This document shows positions 11,508 through 19,616 of a DNA stretch of 64,000 nucleotides, piece after piece. The notes under the pieces are model-generated. The model was not told the DNA's origin and did not search any database. It was given only the letters and a program-made list of their open reading frames with translations. The stretch lies in assembly GCF_014892515.1 (NCBI RefSeq), contig NZ_JADBGR010000109.1:30958-94957 (forward strand), written 5' to 3'. The translations under genes and the position numbers were made by a program. Source of the DNA: Myceligenerans pegani (GTDB taxonomy: Bacteria > Actinomycetota > Actinomycetes > Actinomycetales > Cellulomonadaceae). Every line of letters begins with the position of its first letter. Position 1 is the first letter of the stretch.

Positions 11508-12055
11508 CGCAGCAGCCCCTTCTGCTCGAAGGTCGGCGTGGCCTCCATGGCGGCGGCCTCGGCCGCCCGCGCCGCCTCGGCGCGGTTCGCGCCCAGCGGG
11601 GCGTTCTGGACCTGGTGGTGCAGCGCGAGGATCGCGTTGATCAGCATCTCCGGCCGCGGCGGACAGCCGGGCAGGTAGATGTCGACGGGCACCACGTGGT
11701 CCACGCCCTGCACGATCGCGTAGTTGTTGAACATGCCGCCCGACGACGCGCACACGCCCATGGAGAGCACCCACTTGGGCTCGCTCATCTGGTCGTAGAC
11801 CTGCCGCACCACCGGCGCCATCTTCTGGCTCACGCGCCCGGCCACGATCATCAGGTCGGCCTGACGCGGCGACGCGCGGAAGACCTCCATGCCGAAGCGC
11901 GAGAGGTCGTAACGGGGCGCACCCGCGGCCATCATCTCGATGGCGCAGCACGCCAGGCCGAACGTCACCGGCCACATCGACGCCTTGCGCATGTAGCCGG
12001 CGAAGTCCTCGATCGTCGTCAGGAGGAATCCCGACGGCGCTTCCTCGACACCCAT
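11504..12055 (-). CDS. nuoB: NADH-quinone oxidoreductase subunit B
   Basis: PSST subunit (183 aa) that carries cluster N2, the last electron donor to quinone. The ligands C36 and C37 (GLACCAIEM), C102 (MGVCASSGG) and C131 (LPGCPPRP) have the exact spacing known from E. coli NuoB. The ATG at 12055 is chosen over one ten codons upstream because GAGAGGAGAG lies directly before it. A 99-bp spacer with a conserved hairpin separates it from nuoA. Confidence 0.97.
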   Translation of the reverse strand: MGVEEAPSGFLLTTIEDFAGYMRKASMWPVTFGLACCAIEMMAAGAPRYDLSRFGMEVFRASPRQADLMIVAGRVSQKMAPVVRQVYDQMSEPKWVLSMGVCASSGGMFNNYAIVQGVDHVVPVDIYLPGCPPRPEMLINAILALHHQVQNAPLGANRAEAARAAEAAAMEATPTFEQKGLLR

Positions 12056-12102
12056 GTCTCTCCTCTCAGTGCCCCTGGCTGACATTTCCTCGTGCTTGCT
12101 CC

Positions 12103-12133
12103 GGGCGGCTGCCTCGTGCCTCGGCAGACGCCC
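12103..12133 (-). promoter_or_regulatory. Conserved RNA hairpin with GAGGCACGA loop, nuoA-nuoB spacer
   Basis: On the sense strand: GGGCG, 1x1 mismatch (T/C), CTGCC, loop GAGGCACGA, GGCAG, CGCCC; 31 nt in all. It is the partner of the nuoK-nuoL hairpin: identical length, one 1x1 mismatch, nine-base loop differing in one base, and a stem of different sequence. The flanks also align, about 35 of 44 bases over 12098-12140 versus 829-872. It does not resemble an intrinsic terminator because no U-run follows. Confidence 0.55.
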
Positions 12134-12154
12134 TCGCTGCGCTCTTCGTCAATG

Positions 12155-12514
12155 TCATACCCAGTCGAACCCGCCGCGCCGCCACTCGTAGACGAACGGG
12201 ACCGTGATGAGCGCCAGGAAGGTGAACATCGCGACCAGTCCGAACGTGGCGAGGGTGGTGAAGTCGACCGCCCACGGGTAGAGGAAGACCACCTCGATGT
12301 CGAAGACGATGAACGTCATCGCCACCAGGTAGTACTTGATCGGCAGGCGGCCGCCGCCCAGGGCGTTCGGCGTCGGCTCGATGCCGCACTCGTACGCGTC
12401 GAGCTTGGCCCGGTTGTAGCGCTTGGGACCGATGACCGCGCTCGCGGCGACACCGCCCAGCGCGAGCACCGCCCCGATCCCCATGAGAATCAGGATGGGC
12501 AGGTAGGGATTCAT
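12155..12514 (-). CDS. nuoA: NADH-quinone oxidoreductase subunit A
   Basis: Three-helix membrane subunit (119 aa) next to the quinone site. The family signature KLDAYECGIEPTPNALGGGR and the following YYLVAMTFIVFDIEVVFLYP are intact. ATG at 12514 lies 34 bases downstream of the menJ stop, so nuoA is read from the menJ promoter. Confidence 0.97.
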   Translation of the reverse strand: MNPYLPILILMGIGAVLALGGVAASAVIGPKRYNRAKLDAYECGIEPTPNALGGGRLPIKYYLVAMTFIVFDIEVVFLYPWAVDFTTLATFGLVAMFTFLALITVPFVYEWRRGGFDWV

Positions 12515-12548
12515 GCTGCTGCCTTCCAGATTGCCCTCGACAGTTCCT

Positions 12549-13853
12549 TCACGAGCGTGGCACCACCTTCGTCAAGCCGGCGATCGTGCGGTCGATCCAA
12601 TCGCCGCCGCTCGGCTCGTAGCAGTCGGACAAGAGTTTGAGGACGAACTGCATCACGACCTTGCGCGGCAGCCCGTACTTCACGCAGGCCCGCATGACCT
12701 GCGGGTGCTCGATGAGCCGCACGAACCAACGGCCCAGGGTGTAGTAACCGCCGAGGTCCGCCCGCATACGGTCGGCGTACGTCGCCAGCGCGGCCTCGCG
12801 CGCGGCGTCGGTGGACTTGTGCCGGGCGGCGGCGATCGCCTCGGCGGCGACCCGGCCGGCCTGCAGGCCGTAGGCGATGCCCTCGCCGTTGAACGGGGAC
12901 ACCATGCCCGCGGCGTCGCCCGCCAGCAGCAGGCCGTCGGCGTACAGCGGGCCGCGGTTGAAACCCATGGGGAGCGCCGCGCCCCGGACCTTGCCGGTGG
13001 CCGCCTCGGGGCCGATCTCCCAGCCCTCGGGAGCGGAGTGGGTGAGCCAGGTGTCCTGCAGCGCCCGGTAGTCGATACCCGCCCGGGACTGCCGAGCGGG
13101 TGTGCTGTGCACGCTGCCCAGGCCGACGTTCGCGGTGCCGTCGCCGAGCGGGAACACCCAGCCGTAGCCGGGCAGCAGGTCGGAGCGGCCGGGCTCGCCC
13201 GACCACAGCTCCAGGTGGGACTCCATGAACGGGTCGGCGTGCCGCGGCGTCGTGTAGTACGCGCGGACCGCGGTCCCCATGGGCCGGTCGTCGCGGCGCA
13301 TCCGCCCGACGCCGGTCGCCAGGCGCGAGCTCACGCCGTCGGACGCGACGACGACGGGCGCCCGGAACGTACGCTCCGGGCCCTCGGCGCGGCCACGGCC
13401 GTCCAGCGGCTGGGCTTTGACGCCGGTGATGCGGCCGGTGCGCTCGTCGGTGACGGCGCCCGTCACCTTGGTACTGGTCAGAAGCTTGGCGCCGCTCGCC
13501 TGCGCGTGCTGGGCGAGCGTCTGGTCCAGCGTCACGCGGGCGCGGGCCATCCCGTACCCGGGATACGCGGTGAGGTCCGGCCAGTCGAGCTCCCAGGAAC
13601 GGCCGGTGGCGTGCACGCGGAGGCCGCGGTTGCGGATCCAGCCGTCGCGCTCGTCGGTGTCGACGCCCATGCGGACCAGTTCCGAGACGGCGCGCGGCGT
13701 GAGGCCGTCGCCGCAGATCTTGTCGCGGGGGAACTCGGCCTTCTCGAGCAGCAGCACGTCGAGGCCCGCGGACGCGCACCAGTGCGCGGTGGACGAGCCG
13801 GCCGGGCCGGCGCCCACCACGATGACATCAGCGTCGTCGTCGCGTCGCTTCAC
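12549..13853 (-). CDS. menJ: Geranylgeranyl reductase family FAD oxidoreductase, probable menaquinone reductase MenJ
   Basis: FAD-dependent reductase (434 aa) of the geranylgeranyl/digeranylgeranyl family. It has an N-terminal Rossmann motif VIVVGAGPAGSSTAHWCA, the family CGDGLTPRAVSEL block, and the second FAD motif LLAGDAAGMVSPFNGEGIAY. In mycobacteria the homologue Rv0561c (MenJ) saturates one isoprene unit of menaquinone, and it also lies beside menaquinone genes; that role is inferred here. It starts at GTG 13853 behind a GGGGGTGAG sequence. As first gene of the nuo operon it links quinone tailoring to complex I expression. A chlorophyll/archaeal-lipid type substrate is unlikely in this context. 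Confidence 0.85.
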   Translation of the reverse strand: MKRRDDDADVIVVGAGPAGSSTAHWCASAGLDVLLLEKAEFPRDKICGDGLTPRAVSELVRMGVDTDERDGWIRNRGLRVHATGRSWELDWPDLTAYPGYGMARARVTLDQTLAQHAQASGAKLLTSTKVTGAVTDERTGRITGVKAQPLDGRGRAEGPERTFRAPVVVASDGVSSRLATGVGRMRRDDRPMGTAVRAYYTTPRHADPFMESHLELWSGEPGRSDLLPGYGWVFPLGDGTANVGLGSVHSTPARQSRAGIDYRALQDTWLTHSAPEGWEIGPEAATGKVRGAALPMGFNRGPLYADGLLLAGDAAGMVSPFNGEGIAYGLQAGRVAAEAIAAARHKSTDAAREAALATYADRMRADLGGYYTLGRWFVRLIEHPQVMRACVKYGLPRKVVMQFVLKLLSDCYEPSGGDWIDRTIAGLTKVVPRS

Positions 13854-13901
13854 GTGCTCACCCCCGATTGTGAACTCGCTGCTGGGTGTGATGACAGGTC
13901 C

Positions 13902-13919
13902 TTGTGAACCCTGTCACAA
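13902..13919. promoter_or_regulatory. Rex-type operator upstream of menJ-nuo
   Basis: TTGTGAACCCTGTCACAA is a perfect TTGTGA-N6-TCACAA inverted repeat. It fits the actinobacterial Rex consensus TTGTGAANNNNTTCACAA at all but one position. It starts seven bases downstream of a -10 box read on the minus strand, so a bound repressor would cover the transcription start. A second half site, TTGTGAA, lies at 13868-13874. The rex gene is in this window at 48874-49527. The site also satisfies a CRP/GlxR pattern (TGTGA-N6-TCACA), which cannot be excluded. Confidence 0.75.
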
Positions 13920-13926
13920 CACCGCC

Positions 13927-13932
13927 ACCCTA
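13927..13932 (-). promoter_or_regulatory. Probable -10 box of the menJ-nuo operon
   Basis: TAGGGT on the minus strand, about 75 bases before the menJ GTG. No good -35 is seen at 16-18 bases; TTGCTA lies 22 bases further upstream. The Rex-type palindrome begins just downstream. Confidence 0.45.
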
Positions 13933-14116
13933 GCCACACGAGACGGACATTGGGTAGCAAGGCGAACCTAACTTCGGGCGGTGATCCGCGTCACGCCCGA
14001 GGGTCGCCCGTCGTCGACCATCCGTCGTGCGTGGTGGGAGAGCTCCCGGCACGCACACCGGCGTGGCCGCGGCGTACTCCGGGGCGGCCCTCGCCGGACG
14101 CCGTGGTTGGGGGGCG

Positions 14117-14812
14117 TCAGGCCGGGCGGGTGCCTCGGTGGAGGGCGACGACCCCGCCGCTCGCGTTGCGGTAGTGGACCGGCTTCCAGCCCGCGTCGAG
14201 CATCAGGCGGGCCAGGGCGACCTGGTCGGGCCAGGAGCGGATCGACTCCGCGAGGTAGTCGTAGGACCCCTTGTCGCGCGTGACCGCCCCGGCGACCACG
14301 GGCAGGGCCCGCATCAGGTACTCCTGGTACAGCACCCGGAACGGCATCCAGGTGGGCGTGGAGAACTCGCAGATCACCACGCGCCCGCCGGGCCGCGTCA
14401 CCCGCAGCATCTCGCGCAGTGCCGCCGAGGTGTCCACGACGTTCCGCAGGCCGAAGCTGATCGTCACCGCGTCGAAGGATTCGTCCGCGAACGGCAGGCG
14501 CGTCGCGTCGCCCGCCACGAACGGCAGGTCCGGGCGCCGCTCCTTGCCGACCCGGAGCATGCCGAGGCTGAAGTCGGACGGCACCACGAGCGCGCCGTCG
14601 GCGTCGAACGGCTCGCTGGACGTGCCCGTCCCGGCGGCGAGGTCCAGGACCCGGTCTCCCGGCTTCGCCCCGACCGCCTCGCGCACCAGCTTCCGCCAGC
14701 GGCGGTCCTGCCCCAGCGAGATCAGGTCGTTGGTGAGGTCGTAGCGCTTGGCGATGCCGTCGAACATCGACGCGACTTCGGCAGGCTGCTTCTCCAGGCT
14801 GGCGCGAGACAT
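14117..14812 (-). CDS. menG: Demethylmenaquinone methyltransferase
   Basis: SAM-dependent C-methyltransferase (231 aa) for the last ring step from demethylmenaquinone to menaquinone. UbiE/MenG family features are [20 protein letters not shown] at the N-terminus, SAM motif [13 protein letters not shown], and the later [20 protein letters not shown] and [18 protein letters not shown]. Length is normal. It follows menF by 54 bases in the same direction and could be cotranscribed with it. Confidence 0.95.
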   Translation of the reverse strand: MSRASLEKQPAEVASMFDGIAKRYDLTNDLISLGQDRRWRKLVREAVGAKPGDRVLDLAAGTGTSSEPFDADGALVVPSDFSLGMLRVGKERRPDLPFVAGDATRLPFADESFDAVTISFGLRNVVDTSAALREMLRVTRPGGRVVICEFSTPTWMPFRVLYQEYLMRALPVVAGAVTRDKGSYDYLAESIRSWPDQVALARLMLDAGWKPVHYRNASGGVVALHRGTRPA

Positions 14813-14866
14813 GGGGTCATCGTCCCACGCCCGTCGCGGGGATATCGCCGTCGCGGGACGGCCGCT

Positions 14867-16309
14867 TCAGTCCTCGGCCAGCGCGTAGCGCATCGGCTCC
14901 AGCTTGGCCTCCGACTCGGCCAGCTCCGCCACCGGGTCCGACGCCGCCACGATCCCGCAGCCCGCGAAGAGGCGCACGTGGCGCGGATTCCGCTCGGAGA
15001 TCTCGGCCGAGCGCAGCGCGATGCCCCACTCGCCGTCGCCGTCGGCACCGACCCAGCCCACCGGCCCCGCGTACCGCGCCCGGTCCATGCCCTCGATCTC
15101 GCGGATCAGGGCGCGGGCCGCCTCGGTCGGCGTGCCGCACACGGCGGCGCTCGGATGCAGGGCGGCGGCGAGCGAGAGGGACGACGGCGGTCGTGGTGCG
15201 GTCGCGTCAGGCCCGCCGCCGGCCTCGGTGTTCCACCGCCCGTGCCCGGCATCGCGCCCGTCGTACGGGCCGGCCGGGTGTCCGCCGTGCGCTCCGGCGG
15301 ACAGGTCGAGCACCGCCGTGACATCCGTGGCCAGGTGCATGACGTTCGGCAGGTGCAGCACGAACGGCCCGTCCGGCACGTTCATCGACGAGCAGAACGG
15401 CTCCAGGGCGGCCGCCACGGAGTGCGCCGCGTACCGGTGCTCCTCCAGGTCCTTCGACGAGCGGGCGAGCTGCGCGGCCGTGAGCACGTCGGACGCCTCG
15501 TGGTCGGGGCCCTCGGCGCGAGGGATCGTGCCCGCCAGCACGCGGGACGTGACCAGGCCCTTCTCGCTGCGCACGAGCAGCTCCGGCGTCGCGCCGACCA
15601 GCCCGTCGACGCTGAACGTCCAGCACGCCTCGTACGCCTCGGCCAGGCGCCGGAGCAGGTGGCGCGGGTCCACGGGGCGCTCGGCGGTGGCGACGACGTC
15701 GCGCGCCAGCACCACCTTGTCGAGTTCGCGCTCCGTGATCCGCGCGACGCCCTCGGCGACGACACCCTTCCAGTCCTCCGGGCCGACCGACCCGTCGGCG
15801 TAGACGACCCGGCCCGGCGCCGTGACCGGCGTGCGGGGATAGGCGTCGGGCAGCGTCTCCGGAGCCGGGGCGGCGCGGTCGCCCAGCAGCTCGATCGTCG
15901 TCGTCCAGCACACGCCGTCGCGGCGGCCGACGACGACCCGGGGCACGATCAGCGCCCCGCTCGCGCGGGTGGGGTCCTCGGCCTCGTCGCCCGGGACCAC
16001 GTCGTCGAAGGCGAACGACCCGAACGCGATCGGCCCGGTACCGGGCAGGACGACGTCGTCGTGCACCGAGGCGCCGACGAGCACCTGGTGCCAGGCGTGC
16101 TCGGCATCGGCGAACCGGCCGGGGCCGAACGTCTCGAACCGTAGCGCCTCGCCCCAGCCGACGACGCCGTCACCGTGCTTCACCCAGGCGAGCGGGCGGG
16201 CGTCGGGCAGCAGGTCGACGAGCGCCGTCAGGTCGTGCGGCAGGTCGTCGACGCGCGAGGTGCGAACCATGAGGCGCGGCGGCGCGAGCGGAGGTGCGGT
16301 GATGGTCAT
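14867..16309 (-). CDS. menF: Isochorismate synthase
   Basis: Converts chorismate to isochorismate, the entry step of menaquinone synthesis (480 aa). The C-terminal chorismate-binding domain shows ITERELDKVVLARDVVA, ATPELLVRSEKGLVTSRVLA, LHPSAAVCGTPTEAARALI and YAGPVGWVGADGDGEWGIAL. A salicylate or anthranilate synthase is less likely given the surrounding men genes. ATG 16309 is chosen because TATTCT ends eight bases upstream, giving a near-leaderless start. The middle region has an Ala/Gly/Pro-rich insert (STEAGGGPDATAPRPPSSL-like, around 15190-15250). Confidence 0.92.
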   Translation of the reverse strand: MTITAPPLAPPRLMVRTSRVDDLPHDLTALVDLLPDARPLAWVKHGDGVVGWGEALRFETFGPGRFADAEHAWHQVLVGASVHDDVVLPGTGPIAFGSFAFDDVVPGDEAEDPTRASGALIVPRVVVGRRDGVCWTTTIELLGDRAAPAPETLPDAYPRTPVTAPGRVVYADGSVGPEDWKGVVAEGVARITERELDKVVLARDVVATAERPVDPRHLLRRLAEAYEACWTFSVDGLVGATPELLVRSEKGLVTSRVLAGTIPRAEGPDHEASDVLTAAQLARSSKDLEEHRYAAHSVAAALEPFCSSMNVPDGPFVLHLPNVMHLATDVTAVLDLSAGAHGGHPAGPYDGRDAGHGRWNTEAGGGPDATAPRPPSSLSLAAALHPSAAVCGTPTEAARALIREIEGMDRARYAGPVGWVGADGDGEWGIALRSAEISERNPRHVRLFAGCGIVAASDPVAELAESEAKLEPMRYALAED

Positions 16310-16317
16310 CGTTCCCC

Positions 16318-16323
16318 AGAATA
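16318..16323 (-). promoter_or_regulatory. -10 box of menF
   Basis: TATTCT on the minus strand, separated from the menF ATG by eight bases (GGGGAACG). Predicts a leader of zero to two bases. Confidence 0.45.
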
Positions 16324-16412
16324 GGCCGGTTCCGCCGCCGTCCGACCCCCGTGCAACGGACATCACACCGGCCGCCGGCCCGCGGCCGCGCGGGTGACGG
16401 CGCGGATGGTGC

Positions 16413-16509
16413 GGCGTGCTGTGGTCGGGGGGTTCCGTGTGGTCGGGTGTTTGGCGTGTGGTCGGGCAATCACCTGACCGACCACACGGCAATCCCCCGA
16501 CCACACGCC
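16413..16509. repeat. GGTCGG-arm palindromic element, copy A
   Basis: A 97-nt nested inverted repeat between the DUF6114 gene and menF. Left arms TGTGGTCGGGGGGTT (16420-16434) and CCGTGTGGTCGG (16435-16446) pair with CCGACCACACGG (16478-16489) and AATCCCCCGACCACA (16491-16505), one G-T pair. The loop contains a further GGCGTGTGGTCGGG that can instead pair with 16496-16509, so two mutually exclusive folds exist. It shares arms with the element at 36.5 kb. Confidence 0.8.
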
Positions 16510-16555
16510 GGCACCGGCGCCCACCGGTCAGTGCGGCGCCGGGCGGAGGGCCGGC

Positions 16556-18184
16556 CTACGGGTCGCCCGCCTCCGGGCCCCGGCCGATCGGGTGGAGGGG
16601 GTCGCCCCACACCTGCTCGCGGAAGTTCGACCAGACCTGGACGTCGGAGGTGGCACCCAGGAAGTCGATCTGCGCGCCCGACAGGGCGAGCAGCCACGCG
16701 ATGATCGACTGCGGCGGCTCGTCGGCGATGTCCTCGAAGTCGGGACAGCCGAGGTTGATCCCCGAGAGGTACATGGTCGCGTTGCCGTCCATGGAGACGT
16801 AACCCGCGCCCGTCTCGGTCCCGGCCTCCGTGCCCTCGTCGTACGCGTAGGTCTTGAGCCAGAAGCCCGGGACCTTCACGTGGTCGGCGACGATCCGGAT
16901 CGCGTCGCGGCGCTGCACCTCGTGCGTCACGGGAACGGAGACCAGCGCGATGGACCGGATCCCGCTGATCTCGAGGTCCTTGGTGCGCAGGTCCGCCGGC
17001 AGCGAGAACGTGTTCCGGTTGTCCTCGCCGGCCGGGATCATGGGCAGGGTGACGTTCCGCTTCTCGCCGTCGCAGACGTAGCCGATCGAGAGGCCCCGCT
17101 CGGACTCGTCGGTCGAGAACAGCTCGTCCGCCGCCGCGTCCGACTCGTCGGACGACGCGCCGTCCCCGGACCCGCCGGAGCCCTCGTCCTTCGCGCCGCC
17201 CGGCGAGTCGTCGCCGGAACCGCCCGTGACACCGTCGACGACGTCCCCGACGCCGTCCGTCACGTCGTCCACGACGCCGCCGTCCGGGTCGCCCGACTGA
17301 GAGGTGCTCGGGGACGACGACGGCGACTCGGACGGGTCGGCGTCGCCGCCCTCCTCGTCACACGTGATGATGGGGATCCAGGAGATCGGGTCCCAGCAGT
17401 CCTCCTCCGCCGTGCGCAGGGCCGTCGGCTGCATGCCGCCCAGGACGAGCGCACCGGCCAGCGCGACCGCCGCCGACTTGGCGGGCAGGCTGTTCCCGCC
17501 GCCGTCGACCACGTGGAGACCGCCGGGCGCCTGCGGGCCGTCGCCGGCGGCCGCGCCACCGGACTGACCACGACCGGACGGCGCACCGTCGGACACGCCG
17601 CCACCGGGAGGGCCGCCAGGCGCCGCGCCACCGGACTCCGCGCCACCGGGCGGACCGCCGTCGGACACCTCGAAGATGCCGTCGCTCGTGGCGGTGCTCG
17701 TCGCGTCGTCGTCCGACCGGTCCTGCGCGGACGCGGCGTCCGCCGGCGACCACGACACGACGACGACACCCCCGATCGCGCCGAGCAGGAAGCCGACCAC
17801 CCAGCCGCCGAGGTTCACCCCTGACAGGGTGTACACCGAGATGGCGAGGATGATGACGCCGTAGAAGACGCGGTGGACGGGCTGCAGCACGGACAGCACG
17901 CCCAGCAGGATCAGGGCGATGGGCAGGACGGTCGCCTGGAAGCCCTCGATGCCGACCCCGAGCGTCAGGTCGGGCACGCCGCCGATACCGAACGTGTCGG
18001 CGAGCCCGCCCAGATCGATCGGGCCGGAGAGCAGGAGTTCCAGGCCGGCCAGGATCACGAGCACGCCGCCGACGAACGGGCGCTGTCTGCGCCACGGGCC
18101 GAACGCGCGTCGCGCGGCGTCCAGCCTGCCCCTCAGCCCGGGGCGGGCGGCACCGGCCTGACCGTCCCCCGGGTTCAGAAGCAC
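16556..18184 (-). CDS. DUF6114-family membrane protein with long extracellular domain
   Basis: About 542 aa. The N-terminal part has four hydrophobic helices (RPFVGGVLVILAGLELLLSG; ATVLPIALILLGVLSVL; FYGVIILAISVYTLSG; WVVGFLLGAIGGVVVVSW) typical of DUF6114. A Gly/Pro/Ser-rich linker, a fifth hydrophobic stretch (SAAVALAGALVLGGM), an acidic Ser/Asp/Gly linker and a 200-residue C-terminal domain follow. Paired DUF6230-DUF6114 genes are common in actinomycetes, function unknown. The start is uncertain: GTG 18184 overlaps the upstream stop by ten bases, while an ATG at 18250 would overlap by 76. The C-terminal domain is probably surface-exposed and is not a domain I recognise. Confidence 0.75.
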   Translation of the reverse strand: MLLNPGDGQAGAARPGLRGRLDAARRAFGPWRRQRPFVGGVLVILAGLELLLSGPIDLGGLADTFGIGGVPDLTLGVGIEGFQATVLPIALILLGVLSVLQPVHRVFYGVIILAISVYTLSGVNLGGWVVGFLLGAIGGVVVVSWSPADAASAQDRSDDDATSTATSDGIFEVSDGGPPGGAESGGAAPGGPPGGGVSDGAPSGRGQSGGAAAGDGPQAPGGLHVVDGGGNSLPAKSAAVALAGALVLGGMQPTALRTAEEDCWDPISWIPIITCDEEGGDADPSESPSSSPSTSQSGDPDGGVVDDVTDGVGDVVDGVTGGSGDDSPGGAKDEGSGGSGDGASSDESDAAADELFSTDESERGLSIGYVCDGEKRNVTLPMIPAGEDNRNTFSLPADLRTKDLEISGIRSIALVSVPVTHEVQRRDAIRIVADHVKVPGFWLKTYAYDEGTEAGTETGAGYVSMDGNATMYLSGINLGCPDFEDIADEPPQSIIAWLLALSGAQIDFLGATSDVQVWSNFREQVWGDPLHPIGRGPEAGDP

Positions 18185-18768
18185 TCCTCGCCGTCCGTGA
18201 GCTGGAGCTTCAGATCGGTCAGCTGGAACACCGCGGCCTGCGTGCTCCACGACACCTGCTGCAGGCCGTCGATGTCGATGGAGTCGGAGTCCATGGCGAA
18301 GTCGCCCTGGTCACCCTTGCTCGTGGTGTTGACCTTCGACGCGTCCACGCCGATACGGATATCGCGGAAGGTCGCCGTACCGGAGAGGTCCGTCATGCCG
18401 ATCTGAAGGTCGGTCGCCTTGGCCGGCTCCTCGCCGTCGCCGGCCGTGATCTTGAGGCCGACCTTGCCGAGAGCGGTCTCCTGCACGACGGTCTGGCAGA
18501 GGTTGTAGAGCTTGGCGTCCTTGATGTTCGCGATGGCGGCGGGGTGATGCGTGCCGTCGGCGGCCGTCGCCTGCCCGGCGTACTGCGAGAACCCGACGCC
18601 CTCGAGCCGGTCGGCCGCGATCTTGAACTCACCGCCGGCGATGGCGAACGAAACCGGGACCGCACCCTGTGCCACGCCACCGAGGAGCAGGCTGGCCGCC
18701 GCCGCCACCGGGACGGCGGCGAGCGCGACGCGCCCCTTGCGCGTCTTCGTCAGGTTGCTGAGCTTCAT
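18175..18768 (-). CDS. DUF6230-family secreted protein
   Basis: 197 aa with an N-terminal signal sequence: basic KLSNLTKTRKGR, hydrophobic VALAAVPVAAAASLLLGGVA, probable cleavage after AQG. The mature part reads PVSFAIAGGEFKIAADRLEG, with CQTVVQETALGKVGLKITA in the middle, the pattern of DUF6230 proteins. It is overlapped by the DUF6114 gene, its usual partner, so both are likely one operon. Spacing from ATG 18768 to GGGGAA is about five bases. A good sigma-70-type promoter precedes it. Function unknown; cell-surface location inferred. Confidence 0.85.
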   Translation of the reverse strand: MKLSNLTKTRKGRVALAAVPVAAAASLLLGGVAQGAVPVSFAIAGGEFKIAADRLEGVGFSQYAGQATAADGTHHPAAIANIKDAKLYNLCQTVVQETALGKVGLKITAGDGEEPAKATDLQIGMTDLSGTATFRDIRIGVDASKVNTTSKGDQGDFAMDSDSIDIDGLQQVSWSTQAAVFQLTDLKLQLTDGEECF

Positions 18769-18819
18769 GTGATTCCCCTTTGGACACAGATCGAGGCGAC
18801 TCCTTCGTCGTCGAGCGCG

Positions 18820-18848
18820 ACCGTAGCGGACTACTGAGTGACAGTCAA
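18820..18848 (-). promoter_or_regulatory. Promoter of the DUF6230-DUF6114 operon
   Basis: TTGACT (-35) and TACGGT (-10) on the minus strand with exactly 17 bases between. Predicted start is near 18812, giving a leader of about 44 bases before ATG 18768. It lies in the gap to the divergent TetR gene, whose product may control it. Confidence 0.7.
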
Positions 18849-18956
18849 TTGTCTCGACGTGGTAACCGGACCCCCACGCCCCGACAACGGCCCGGTACCT
18901 GGTGCGAGCAGCCCGAACCCCGGACGATTCACCCAGGCATCGCCCAGGTGGGTAGA

Positions 18957-18962
18957 TATGCT
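18957..18962 (+). promoter_or_regulatory. -10 box of the TetR gene
   Basis: TATGCT followed by six bases and the ATG at 18969. No Shine-Dalgarno sequence is present, so a leaderless mRNA is predicted. Confidence 0.5.
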
Positions 18963-18968
18963 CACGAC

Positions 18969-19592
18969 ATGGCAACCAGCCGCAGAACCCGTCTCCGCCC
19001 GGAGGAACGCAGGGACCAGCTCGTGGCCCTCGGAGTGGCCACCCTGGCCAACCGCCCGCTCTCCGAGGTCACCGTCGAGGAGATCGCCGCCGAAGCCGAC
19101 GTCTCGACGGGCCTCGTGTACTACTACTTCGGCTCGAAGAACGGGCTGCACCACGAGATCGTGCTGCGGGCCCGCGACTCGATGCTGCACGCGAGCGAGC
19201 CCAGGCCGGACCTCCCCCCGCTCGACCGCCTGCACGACACGCTCGAACGGCTGGTGAACTACGTCCGCGAGCACGGGCCGACGTTCTACTCCCTGGTGCG
19301 GGGCGCGGCGAGCGGTGACGAGGAGGTGCGGGAGCTCATCGAGAGCGCGCGACGCGAGCAGACCGAGCGCGCCGTCGTCGCCGTCACCGAGATGGGTGTC
19401 GAGGACACGCCCATGCTGCGCATGGCGCTGCGGTCGTGGGTGGCGCTGGCCGAGCAGGCGCTGGTCGACGGCGGCCTCAACACCGACATCCCGGCGGAGG
19501 AGCTCATCGCCTACCTGGAAAGCAGCATGTTCGGCGTGGTCAGCGCCACGGGGGCGCAGCTCGACGCGGGGCCGCTGGCGGCGACGACCTGA
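18969..19592 (+). CDS. TetR-family transcriptional regulator
   Basis: 207 aa. The N-terminal helix-turn-helix is TVEEIAAEADVSTGLVYYYF followed by GSKNGLHHEIV, typical TetR. The C-terminal ligand domain is not diagnostic of a substrate. It is divergent from the DUF6230-DUF6114 operon and shares a 200-bp regulatory gap, so it may control that operon. The start at 18969 fits a leaderless promoter; in-frame codons further upstream run through the opposing promoter and are unlikely. It converges on a GNAT gene with 24 bases between stops. Confidence 0.9.
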   Translation: MATSRRTRLRPEERRDQLVALGVATLANRPLSEVTVEEIAAEADVSTGLVYYYFGSKNGLHHEIVLRARDSMLHASEPRPDLPPLDRLHDTLERLVNYVREHGPTFYSLVRGAASGDEEVRELIESARREQTERAVVAVTEMGVEDTPMLRMALRSWVALAEQALVDGGLNTDIPAEELIAYLESSMFGVVSATGAQLDAGPLAATT

Positions 19593-19616
19593 CGGCGACG
19601 GGCGGCGACGGCGGGC

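Noticed and set aside
13902..13919. Reading the menJ-nuo palindrome as a CRP/GlxR site
   Set aside because: The core TGTGA-N6-TCACA fits, but the flanking TT/AA, the extra A after TTGTGA, the respiratory genes and the presence of rex favour Rex. It stays as the alternative.
13953..13971. IdeR/DtxR-like iron box (TTAGGTTCGCCTTGCTACC on the minus strand) upstream of the menJ-nuo promoter
   Set aside because: Only about 12 of 19 positions fit the consensus and the right half is poor. It is upstream of the -10 box and overlaps nothing clearly functional, so it is not reported as a site.
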